NCBI GenBank assembly: GCA_964355495.1 | Contig: CAYHES010000029.1 | Location: 1 to 19,745 of the forward strand | Length of the DNA stretch: 19,745 nt | Reading direction: 5' to 3' | Source: UBA6901 sp964355495 | Lineage (GTDB): Bacteria; Pseudomonadota; Gammaproteobacteria; Acidiferrobacterales; UBA6901 | In this document: positions 1 through 6,326 of the stretch, one piece after another | Layout of the letters: each line of letters starts with the position of its first letter | Numbering within the stretch: the stretch's first letter is position 1 | The notes under the pieces: generated by a model | Seen by the model: the letters and a program-made list of their open reading frames with translations, nothing else | What the model was told of the DNA's origin: nothing | Database searches by the model: none | Made by a program: the position numbers and the translations under genes

Positions 1-569
1 CGCTGGCCAACAACGCATCGAACGGCATCGAGCCGTCGTTTGCGCACAAATACAGTCGCAACGTGCTGCGAGAGGGCAAGAAATCCAAGGAGAAGGTGGA
101 TGTTTTCTCCTTCGAGCTACTCGCCTACCGCACCCTGGTCAACCAAAAGGCCGACCCGGACGCAACCGATGACGAGGCCCGGCTCCCGGACTATTTCGTG
201 AGCGCCGACGCCGTCACCCCGACCCAGCACGTGGATGTGCAGGCCGCCGCCCAGAAGTGGGTGGATTCGTCGATCTCCAAGACCGCGAACGTCCCCACCG
301 ACTACCCGTACGAGGACTTCAAGAACATCTACATGTACGCCTTCGACAAGGGCCTCAAGGGCTGCACCACGTTCCGTTTCAACCCGGCCGCCTTCCAGGG
401 CGTGCTGGTGAAGGACAAGGACCTGGAGAACACCCTGTACCGCTTCCAGCTCGCAAGCGGCGAAACGGTGGAGGTGAAGGGCAATGAGGAAATCGAATAC
501 GACGGCGAGCTGCACAGCGCCGCCAACTTGTACGACGCCCTGAAAGAAGGGTATTACGGCAAGTTCTGA
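1..569 (+). CDS. nrdJa: Class II (B12-dependent) ribonucleotide reductase large subunit, C-terminal part
   Basis: Reduces ribonucleotides to deoxyribonucleotides with adenosylcobalamin as radical source. The gene enters from outside the window; the reading frame is open from base 3, giving about 188 residues before the TGA. The start of the visible part (NNASNGIEPSFAHKYSRN) and the segment GCTTFRFNPAAFQGVLVKD are typical of the end of NrdJ proteins. The catalytic cysteines lie upstream and are not visible. The protein ends in EGYYGKF without the C-terminal redox cysteine pair that single-chain NrdJ enzymes carry; that module is in the next gene, 20 bases downstream. This matches the split NrdJa/NrdJb arrangement known from Pseudomonas aeruginosa. 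The family call is firm; the subunit name rests on the neighbour. Confidence 0.93.
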   Translation, partial: LANNASNGIEPSFAHKYSRNVLREGKKSKEKVDVFSFELLAYRTLVNQKADPDATDDEARLPDYFVSADAVTPTQHVDVQAAAQKWVDSSISKTANVPTDYPYEDFKNIYMYAFDKGLKGCTTFRFNPAAFQGVLVKDKDLENTLYRFQLASGETVEVKGNEEIEYDGELHSAANLYDALKEGYYGKF

Positions 570-589
570 CCGTCCCAGGAGAAACAACC

Positions 590-1267
590 ATGGCCATCAA
601 GATTGACAGCAAGATCACCGCCTACGAAGTGGTGAACAAGGACGCCGAACAGAAGGCTACCGAGAGCAATGTCGTGCACATGCACGAGCAGATCGGGCGC
701 CCGGAGATGCTGCTCGGCAGCACCTACAAGATCAAGACCCCGCTCACCGAGCACGCCCTGTATGTCACCATCAATGACATCGTGCTGAACGAGGGCACGG
801 CGCACGAAAAGCGCCGGCCGTTCGAGATTTTCATCAATTCCAAGAGCATGGACCACTTTCAGTGGGTGGTGGCGCTCACGCGCGTCATCTCGGCGGTGTT
901 CCGCAAGGGCGGCGATGTCACGTTCCTGGTGGAAGAACTGCGTTCGGTGTTCGATCCGCGCGGCGGCTACTTCAAAAAGGGCCGTTATACGCCGTCGATC
1001 GTGGCGGAACTGGGCGATGTCATCGAGTGCCACCTCAAGATGATCGGCCTGATCAAGACCGAAGAACCGGATGCGCACCAGCAGAAGTACCTCGCCGAGA
1101 AGCGCGCGCAGCACGAAACGCGTGCGCGGGACAAAACCCCGAGCCAGGATGAGCACGGCAGCTTCCCGAGCGATGCGCAACTGTGCGTGAAGTGTTCGAC
1201 GAAGGCGGTCATCAAGATGGATGGCTGCATGACCTGTCTCAACTGCGGCGACTCGAAGTGCGGATGA
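590..1267 (+). CDS. nrdJb: Ribonucleotide reductase class II auxiliary subunit NrdJb
   Basis: A 225-residue protein, close to the roughly 229 residues of Pseudomonas NrdJb. It begins MAIKIDSKITAYEV and ends with a cysteine-rich tail: LCVKCSTKAVIKMDGC, then MTCLNCGDSKCG. The tail has two CxxC pairs and a final Cys-Gly, which in single-chain NrdJ forms the dithiol that re-reduces the active site. The middle (residues about 60-150) resembles the TSCPD-like C-terminal domain of long NrdJ proteins. AGGAG at 577-581 lies 8 bases before the ATG, which supports this start. It is cotranscribed with nrdJa across a 20-base gap. Inferred role: regeneration and activity of NrdJa in trans, in the cytoplasm. 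Confidence 0.88.
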   Translation: MAIKIDSKITAYEVVNKDAEQKATESNVVHMHEQIGRPEMLLGSTYKIKTPLTEHALYVTINDIVLNEGTAHEKRRPFEIFINSKSMDHFQWVVALTRVISAVFRKGGDVTFLVEELRSVFDPRGGYFKKGRYTPSIVAELGDVIECHLKMIGLIKTEEPDAHQQKYLAEKRAQHETRARDKTPSQDEHGSFPSDAQLCVKCSTKAVIKMDGCMTCLNCGDSKCG

Positions 1268-1278
1268 TGCATGCGACG

Positions 1279-1330
1279 CTCTCCATCACGCGATCGATGT
1301 CTGCACGCGCGTGATGGAGAGAATTATTTG
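1279..1330 (+). terminator. Hairpin terminator after nrdJb
   Basis: A 14-bp perfect stem (CTCTCCATCACGCG at 1279-1292 with its complement at 1308-1321) and a 15-base loop, followed by AATTATTTG. The stem is strong and sits 12 bases after the nrdJb stop. The T-run is interrupted, so termination may be incomplete or the hairpin may protect the 3' end. Confidence 0.6.
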
Positions 1331-1375
1331 CGAAAAAGTGTTTGCAATTTTGTGAAACGCTGATTAGAGTAAGCC

Positions 1376-1404
1376 TTGACGTGAGTTCAAGGTGTGCTAC
1401 ACCT
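1376..1404 (+). promoter_or_regulatory. Candidate promoter with a small inverted repeat
   Basis: TTGACG at 1376-1381 is a good -35 match. With a 16-base spacer the -10 would be TACACC at 1398-1403, which is weak. A perfect inverted repeat, AGGTGT-GCT-ACACCT (1390-1404), covers the spacer and -10, as an operator would. The site lies upstream of the gene-poor transcribed-looking stretch at 1410-1980. It could equally be a chance match. Confidence 0.33.
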
Positions 1405-1409
1405 CTAGA

Positions 1410-1700
1410 TAAGTGCAGTGTCAGTGATCACCGGTACGAAGTAACCTGCTGACAAGGTGATGCACCGACGCACGACGACAGGGCAAAGCGAAACTTGGAT
1501 CGATTGCGAAGTCCGACAAGCAGCACATCGAAGTCTGGCAACCAGCGGTTGCCGGGTGATTCTGCTTCTCTCTCCCTTGTACCCCCTCTTTCTTTCACCC
1601 TGCATGGCCCCGCGAGCAGTCTTCGTGGCCGTGCGGTGATGCGCATGGGCCATTCCGGTCCGTGCGAGTCAGCGAAAAACCGGCCAGTGGCCGGCCTTTT
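1410..1700 (+). ncRNA. Candidate small RNA or structured leader
   Basis: No convincing protein is encoded here, but the stretch lies between a promoter-like site (1376-1404) and a clear intrinsic terminator (1673-1700). It contains a strong hairpin, GGCAACC-AGC-GGTTGCC (about 1537-1553), and a pyrimidine-rich run at 1563-1600. Either it is a free RNA of about 290 nt, or it is the leader of the microprotein gene at 1769 with the hairpin acting as an attenuator. It was not recognised as 6S RNA, tmRNA, RNase P or a known riboswitch. The call rests only on the flanking signals. Confidence 0.33.
1673..1700 (+). terminator. Compact GC-rich terminator, possibly bidirectional
   Basis: CCGGCC (1680-1685), loop AGT, GGCCGG (1689-1694), then CCTTTTCT. 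The left side carries AAAAA (1675-1679), so the reverse strand also shows stem plus T-run. It ends the candidate RNA at 1410-1700 and sits 69 bases before the microprotein start, where it could attenuate read-through. A second smaller hairpin, CAGGGC-ACTGA-GCCCTG then TTT, follows at 1721-1740. Confidence 0.65.
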
Positions 1701-1768
1701 CTGCTGGCAAGTGCAGTACCCAGGGCACTGAGCCCTGTTTCCCTAACCAAAACCTGAAGGAGTTCACC

Positions 1769-1831
1769 ATGGCTACGAAGAAAAAAGCAAAGAAAGCGGC
1801 TAAGAAGAAAACCGCCAAGAAGAAGAAGTAA
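1769..1831 (+). CDS. 20-residue lysine-rich microprotein, histone H1 tail-like
   Basis: A 20-codon ORF with AAGGAG at 1757-1762, 6 bases before its ATG, and a TAA stop. The product is 12 lysines, 5 alanines, 2 threonines and the initiator Met, with no acidic residue, in KK/KKK blocks split by A or T. This resembles the basic repeats of bacterial histone H1-like and AlgP-type tails, but there is no other domain. Codons alternate AAG and AAA. The start site, the downstream hairpins and the terminator at 1932-1979 favour a real gene. Plausible role: binding nucleic acid or another polyanion. This is inference from composition; no named family is recognised. The alternative is a remnant of a longer lysine-alanine repeat protein. 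Confidence 0.6.
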   Translation: MATKKKAKKAAKKKTAKKKK

Positions 1832-1841
1832 GTAGAGCAGC

Positions 1842-1925
1842 ACTGGTTCGGGTGGTCGCCCGGCAATTGTCGGCGACCACCAGTACCCCAGATGTATCGG
1901 GAGAACAGCCTCGCGGCCGTTCTCC
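1842..1925 (+). other. Two stable hairpins in the microprotein 3' region
   Basis: Hairpin one: GGTGGTCGCC (1851-1860) with GGCGACCACC (1872-1881), flanked by ACTGG/CCAGT that can lengthen it. Hairpin two: GGAGAACAGCC (1900-1910), loop TCGC, GGCCGTTCTCC (1915-1925), one mismatch. Neither has a T-run, so they look like structured 3' UTR rather than terminators. Confidence 0.5.
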
Positions 1926-1931
1926 GGTCAG

Positions 1932-1979
1932 ACCGGCATCGTCCAGAAGTTAAAAACAGACGTTGCCGGTTTTTTATTT
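1932..1979 (+). terminator. Strong intrinsic terminator of the microprotein transcript
   Basis: A 12-bp stem with one mismatch (ACCGGCATCGTC at 1932-1943 with GACGTTGCCGGT at 1959-1970), a 15-base loop, and T6-A-T3 immediately after. This is the best terminator in the window and indicates rightward transcription ends here, about 100 bases after the microprotein stop. Confidence 0.8.
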
Positions 1980-2007
1980 CCAGGGAAGGAATGTATGCCG
2001 CGGGAGC

Positions 2008-2078
2008 GGCGGAAAGACTGCTCCTGCACTTTCCGCACTTCCGCCATCAGTGAATGAGGCTTCATTCACTGTCGCAGG
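2008..2078 (+). repeat. Interspersed palindromic repeat, family A copy 1
   Basis: About 71 bases also found at 15553-15620 (same strand) and 11175-11245 (opposite strand). It has a left half GGCGGAAA...TTTCCGCACTTCCGCC and a right half that is a near-perfect palindrome, arms CAGTGAATGA/TCATTCACTG around GGCT (2048-2071), then TCGCAGG. This is the only copy of the three that is wholly intergenic. Confidence 0.85.
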
Positions 2079-2115
2079 ACGCGCGGAGCGGCTATTTTCC
2101 CCGCCAGCATGCCCC

Positions 2116-2145
2116 ATCACCTACCCGCAAAGCGGGGCCGGTGAT
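2116..2145. other. Hairpin downstream of murU
   Basis: Nested stems ATCACC/GGTGAT (2116-2121, 2140-2145) and CCCGC-AAA-GCGGG (2124-2136). It lies 34 bases past the murU stop on the minus strand and may stabilise or end that transcript, though there is no T-run. The rest of 1980-2178 holds only repeat family A. Confidence 0.4.
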
Positions 2146-2178
2146 ACCCGGGATTCAAGAATACTGAATGAAATCCTC

Positions 2179-2859
2179 TCAAGAACGCGTGGCTAGCGCG
2201 CGGTCGAGCTCGTCCAGGCGCTCCGGGGTACCGATGTCGCGCCATGCGCCGCTGTAGTGCTCGCCGCTCACCCGGCCTTGTTCCATGGCGTTGCGCAGCA
2301 GTGGCGCCAGCGGAAAACGTCCCGGCTGGCAGCCGCGGAACAAGTCACGGTGATAAACACCGATGCCGCTGAAGGTGAGGCGCGGCGTGCCTTCGGCCAG
2401 CACCCGTGCGTCCCGCAACACGAAGTCGCCCCGCGGGTGTTCGGGCGGATTGTCCACCAGCACCAGGTGCGCGAGAGAGGAGGGTGTGATCGAAACCGGT
2501 TTGGCGAGGCGCGCAAACGGATAATCGGTCCAGATATCGGCGTTCACCACCAGAAAACATTCGCCTTCGAGCCATGACAGGGCCTGAAAAATGCCGCCGC
2601 CGGTTTCGAGCGCCCCATCCGGTTCACGCGACCAGGTGATACGCACCCCGTAACGCTCGCCACTGCCCAGGTAGGCTTCGATTTGCGCGCCCAGGTGCGC
2701 GTGATTGATCACCAGATCGCGGAAACCCGCCGCGGCCAGTGACTCGATCTGGTATTCGATCAGGGCCTTGCCACCGGCCTTGAGTAATGGCTTGGGCAGA
2801 TGGTCGGTCAACGGACGCATGCGCTCGCCCCGGCCGGCGGCGAGAATCATGGCCATCAT
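2179..2859 (-). CDS. murU: N-acetylmuramate-1-phosphate uridylyltransferase
   Basis: Converts MurNAc-alpha-1-phosphate and UTP to UDP-MurNAc in the cell-wall recycling route that bypasses MurA/MurB and gives fosfomycin tolerance in Pseudomonas. The 226 residues match the usual size. Visible motifs are the nucleotidyltransferase signature LAAGRGERMRPLTDHLPKPL at residues about 6-25, TGGGIF near 87, the metal-binding VNADIWTDYPFA, FSGIGVYH, and SGEHYSGAWRDIGTPERL near the end. Its ATG overlaps the amgK stop (ATGA), so translation is coupled. AmgK makes its substrate. A second ATG one codon in (2856) is an equally possible start. Confidence 0.92.
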   Translation of the reverse strand: MMAMILAAGRGERMRPLTDHLPKPLLKAGGKALIEYQIESLAAAGFRDLVINHAHLGAQIEAYLGSGERYGVRITWSREPDGALETGGGIFQALSWLEGECFLVVNADIWTDYPFARLAKPVSITPSSLAHLVLVDNPPEHPRGDFVLRDARVLAEGTPRLTFSGIGVYHRDLFRGCQPGRFPLAPLLRNAMEQGRVSGEHYSGAWRDIGTPERLDELDRALATRS

Positions 2860-3848
2860 GCGGTAATGCCGGGGATACGCAGGTCCATGAGCAGATGGTG
2901 CAGGCCGTGCAGCGCGGGATGGCGGCCGCTTATCCCCACCACATAGCCGAGGGTACGCGGGATGTCGTCGAGGTAAGCGGGCTTGCCGTCACGCTGATTG
3001 AGCCGCGCGAATATGCCGGTGGCCTTGAGATGGCGCTGCACCCCCATGAGGTCGAATTCACGCAGGAACTGCGCTTCGTCCGCGCTCACCGGCAGGCCGG
3101 ATTGCAGAGCCAGGGTCTGATAGCCAAGCGCCCATTCCTCAATGCGCTCCAGCGGCCAGGCAATGTAGCAATCGCGCAACAACGATACGAGGTCGTAGGT
3201 CGCCGGGCCGCGCACGGCATCCTGGAAATCGAGAATGCCGGGGCTGTTCGCGCGCGTGACCATGAGATTGCGCGAATGATAGTCGCGGTGTACCCAGACG
3301 CGCGGCTGGGCGAGCGCCGAGCGCACCAGTGTCGTGAACACCTCGTCCAGGGTGGCCGTTTGCGCGGGACTGAGCGTCAGGCCCAGATGCCGGCCGAGAT
3401 ACCACTCACGGAACAGCTCCAGCTCGCGCCGCAGCAGGACCGCGTCGTATTCGGGCAGGAATCCGGGATCGGTGAAAATGCCGGCCTGCAGGACGACGAG
3501 CGCGCCCAGGGCGTCGCCGTACAGGCGCTCGACCGTGGATTCGTTGAGCTGCGGCAGGTACATCTGCTGGCCGAGGTCGGTGAGCAGCAGGTAGCCGCGC
3601 GCCAGATCCTGTTCCAGCACCTCCGGCACGTTGAGCCCGAGCTGGTGCAGGCGGCGCGCGATCTCGATGAACGGCCGCGGGTCCTCCTTGGCGGGCGGCG
3701 CATCCATTACGATGTAGGTCGCGCCATTGCTGCTGACCCGGAAGTAGCGGCGGAAACTCGCGTCCGCGGACGCCGGGCGGACTTCATACTCGCGCAGAGC
3801 GAGTACCTGGCCAACCCAGTCCTTGAGTGTTTCGAGTCTGTTGTCCAA
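2856..3848 (-). CDS. amgK: Anomeric MurNAc/GlcNAc kinase (cell-wall recycling)
   Basis: Phosphorylates MurNAc and GlcNAc at C1 and feeds MurU. The protein has 330 residues and an aminoglycoside-phosphotransferase fold. It shows DASFRRYFRV (nucleotide-binding loop), IVMDAPP, the catalytic loop WVHRDYHSRNLM near residue 203, and the metal-binding ILDFQDAVRGPATYDLVSLL. The start is TTG at 3846-3848, preceded by TGAGGA about 7 bases upstream; no in-frame ATG fits better. It is transcribed away from lptD across a 134-base gap, the order seen in Pseudomonas. A likely promoter lies at 3940-3967. Confidence 0.92.
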   Translation of the reverse strand: MDNRLETLKDWVGQVLALREYEVRPASADASFRRYFRVSSNGATYIVMDAPPAKEDPRPFIEIARRLHQLGLNVPEVLEQDLARGYLLLTDLGQQMYLPQLNESTVERLYGDALGALVVLQAGIFTDPGFLPEYDAVLLRRELELFREWYLGRHLGLTLSPAQTATLDEVFTTLVRSALAQPRVWVHRDYHSRNLMVTRANSPGILDFQDAVRGPATYDLVSLLRDCYIAWPLERIEEWALGYQTLALQSGLPVSADEAQFLREFDLMGVQRHLKATGIFARLNQRDGKPAYLDDIPRTLGYVVGISGRHPALHGLHHLLMDLRIPGITA

Positions 3849-3939
3849 GGATAGTCCTCAGGAGAATGTCGTCGGCGAACACGGTCGGGGCATGAAAAGC
3901 GGCGCTACCGGCACCGCTGGTTCACTTGCTGCTCCGGCG

Positions 3940-3967
3940 ATTCTATGCGATTTTACGCCTGACTCAA
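3940..3967 (-). promoter_or_regulatory. Candidate sigma70 promoter for amgK-murU
   Basis: On the minus strand, TTGAGT (3962-3967) is followed after 16 bases by TAGAAT (3940-3945), 5 of 6 matches to the -10 consensus. It lies about 90 bases upstream of the amgK TTG start and just before the lptD start on the other strand. A weaker plus-strand pair for lptD, TTCACT (3921-3926) and TATGCG (3944-3949), overlaps it. Confidence 0.4.
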
Positions 3968-3982
3968 CCATCCCCCCGCGCC

Positions 3983-6235
3983 ATGCCAAGCCAGAATCTG
4001 CCGCGGCGCCTGCTTTGCGCAGCGATACTTGCCACCCTCGGCAGCCAACCGGCGGTAGCGGCCAAGTTGGGCGCGCCCAAGACGGCGCGTCCGCTCTCCT
4101 GCCCCGATGCCCCGGCTTTGCCGATGCCGTCCTCGAACCTGACGGCGGAGGACACCGATGACGAGCGCGTGCATGTCTATGCCGACCGGGTGGAGGCGAA
4201 GATCAACGAGTCCGCCCGGTTCAGCGGCAATGTCGAACTGGGCCGCGGCGGCCTGCGGCTGTTCGCCGACGAGGCGACATATAACCAGGCGGAGAACACG
4301 CTCGACGCCAGCGGTCACATCCACCTGCGCAAGGAAACCGGCGAAACCATTGTCACGCCGCTGCTGCACTACGAAATCGACACGGAAAACGGCGATGCCA
4401 GGGATGTGCAGTTCGCGTTCGCCGCCAACGCGGCGCGCGGTGAGGCCGGACGCATCCGCTTCGAGGGGCGCGACGTACTCAAGCTGGAGTCGGTGTACTA
4501 CACCACCTGCCCGCCGGGACAGGACGACTGGTATCTACGCGCCAGCGAGCTCACGCTCGACAAGGCCAGCGAGACCGGCACGGCCTGGAACGCCCGCATT
4601 CACTTCATGCAGGTACCGATTTTTTACTCGCCGTACCTGACATTCCCGATCACCGACGCACGCAAGAGCGGACTCCTCGCGCCGCATGTCGGCCATTCCA
4701 GCAACTCCGGCTTCTTCCTGAATGTGCCTTACTACTTCAACCTGGCGCCAAACTACGATGACACCCTCACGCTGCGTGAACTCGGGAAGCGCGGCCCGCA
4801 GGCGATCAACGAATTCCGCTATCTGGGCACGAGCTTCTCCGGAAAACTGAACCTCGAGTATCTGCCCAGCGATAAGCCCACCAACACGGATCGCGAGGCG
4901 CTGCTGTTCCGGCACTCGCAGACCCTGTCACCGCTGTGGAGCGCCTCCACCGACATCCAGTGGGTGTCGGACAACAGCTATTTCATCGATCTCGGCTCCA
5001 CGGTCAAGGACGCCGCCCAGACCCACTTGCCGCGCAGCCTGCGCCTGGATTACGGCGGCGGCATCTGGCGTTTCTCGGCACGCACTTTCGCCTACCAGAC
5101 ACTGGACACCTCTATCCTGCCCGAACAGAAGCCGTACCAGCGCCTGCCACAGCTTGTGCTCACGGCCGATTCGCCCAGTGGCCCGAACCGTCTGCACAGC
5201 GCGCTCGAGAGCGAATGGGTGAATTTCTACCGCCAACAGCCGGATCCGGGCCTGTGCAGCGACCCGACACTTTGCGCAAACGGTCAGCGCCTCGACCTGC
5301 AACCGAGCGTGAGTCTGCCGCTGCACACCTCGTACTTCTACTTCACCCCCAAGGCTGCGTACCGCTATACCTCCTGGCGTCTGGACAACACCGGCGCCGA
5401 TGAATCGCCCGACCGCGGACTGCCGATCTACAGTCTCGACAGCGGGCTCGCCTTCGAGCGCGAGGGGCGAGTAGGCGGTCAAGCCTATGCCCAGACGCTC
5501 GAACCGCGCATCTATTATGTCTACATCCCCTACAAGAACCAGGACAGCCTGCCGGTGTTCGATGCCGCGCTCCCGGCCTTCAGCTTCTACAATTTCTTTC
5601 GTGAGAACCGCTTTACCGGCGCCGACCGCGTGGGTGACGCCAACCAGGTGATCGCCGCCGTCACCAGCCGTTTTCTCCTGCCGGGCAGCGGTGCCGAACA
5701 GGCGCGCGTGAGCCTTGGCCAGGTGCAATACCTTGCCGACCAGCGGGTCAACCTGCCACCCGGTACGGTTACCCAGACCAGCTCGGACCTGATCGGCGAG
5801 GCCACCGCACGCCTCGGACAGCCCTGGTATGTGCGCGGCGGCGTGCAGTGGGACAACAAGGAACACGCGATGCGCCGGAGCAGCTATTACCTGCACTACC
5901 GGCCTGCGGCCGATCGCATCGTGAACCTGGGTTACCGTTACACCAACGACCTCGAACGACTGGTCGATTTCTCCACACAATGGCCACTGCTGACGCGCTG
6001 GACCGGCGTGGCGCGCTGGAACTTCTCCGTGCCCGAGTCCCGCACCGTTCAGGCCTACGCCGGCCTGCAGTACACCAGCTGCTGCTGGGCATTCCGCACC
6101 ACCGCCCGGCATCGCCTGCAGCTGGACGGCAGCGTGGACAACTCGGTGTTGTTCGAACTTGAACTCAGCGGTTTCGCCAAGATGGGCGAAACCGAGGAAA
6201 GCCCGCTGAAACAGGGACAATTCATCTTCGAATGA
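3983..6235 (+). CDS. lptD: LPS-assembly outer membrane protein LptD
   Basis: Outer-membrane beta-barrel that, plugged by LptE, inserts lipopolysaccharide into the outer leaflet. From the ATG at 3983 it has 750 residues (E. coli about 784). A signal peptide is clear: basic n-region NLPRR, hydrophobic LLCAAILATLGS, cleavage near PAVA. The periplasmic beta-jellyroll domain follows (residues about 60-180, VHVYADRVEAKI...FSGNVELGRGG), then the barrel. The conserved cysteines are all present: one near the N-terminus (LSCPDAP), one after the jellyroll (TTCPPGQDDW) and the adjacent pair TSCCW near the end, as needed for the interdomain disulfides. Upstream in-frame TTG at 3926 would put 19 residues before the signal peptide and is rejected. 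First gene of lptD-surA-pdxA-rsmA. Confidence 0.95.
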   Translation: MPSQNLPRRLLCAAILATLGSQPAVAAKLGAPKTARPLSCPDAPALPMPSSNLTAEDTDDERVHVYADRVEAKINESARFSGNVELGRGGLRLFADEATYNQAENTLDASGHIHLRKETGETIVTPLLHYEIDTENGDARDVQFAFAANAARGEAGRIRFEGRDVLKLESVYYTTCPPGQDDWYLRASELTLDKASETGTAWNARIHFMQVPIFYSPYLTFPITDARKSGLLAPHVGHSSNSGFFLNVPYYFNLAPNYDDTLTLRELGKRGPQAINEFRYLGTSFSGKLNLEYLPSDKPTNTDREALLFRHSQTLSPLWSASTDIQWVSDNSYFIDLGSTVKDAAQTHLPRSLRLDYGGGIWRFSARTFAYQTLDTSILPEQKPYQRLPQLVLTADSPSGPNRLHSALESEWVNFYRQQPDPGLCSDPTLCANGQRLDLQPSVSLPLHTSYFYFTPKAAYRYTSWRLDNTGADESPDRGLPIYSLDSGLAFEREGRVGGQAYAQTLEPRIYYVYIPYKNQDSLPVFDAALPAFSFYNFFRENRFTGADRVGDANQVIAAVTSRFLLPGSGAEQARVSLGQVQYLADQRVNLPPGTVTQTSSDLIGEATARLGQPWYVRGGVQWDNKEHAMRRSSYYLHYRPAADRIVNLGYRYTNDLERLVDFSTQWPLLTRWTGVARWNFSVPESRTVQAYAGLQYTSCCWAFRTTARHRLQLDGSVDNSVLFELELSGFAKMGETEESPLKQGQFIFE

Positions 6236-6263
6236 CATTGCAGCAGGCGGCCCCGGCCTTCGC

Positions 6264-6269
6264 TATAAT
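6264..6269 (+). promoter_or_regulatory. Perfect -10 box upstream of surA
   Basis: TATAAT lies 29 bases after the lptD stop and 58 before the surA ATG. The -35 region is poor: TTGCAG at 6238-6243 is 20 bases away. It suggests an internal promoter that lets surA-pdxA-rsmA be expressed apart from lptD. Confidence 0.4.
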
Positions 6270-6326
6270 GACCGGCCAGCGCCGGAACCTGCGAACCCCG
6301 GCGACCCACGATGGTCTGAACGATTC

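Noticed and set aside
1410..1700. 6S RNA, tmRNA or RNase P RNA
   Set aside because: The conserved bulge, tag-peptide or P4 features of those RNAs were not found; left as an unassigned candidate.
2787..3854. Plus-strand open frame of 355 codons opposite amgK
   Set aside because: amgK has full kinase motifs on the other strand; this frame has none.
3926..3982. Upstream TTG start for lptD
   Set aside because: It would put 19 residues ahead of a clean signal peptide; the ATG at 3983 fits better.
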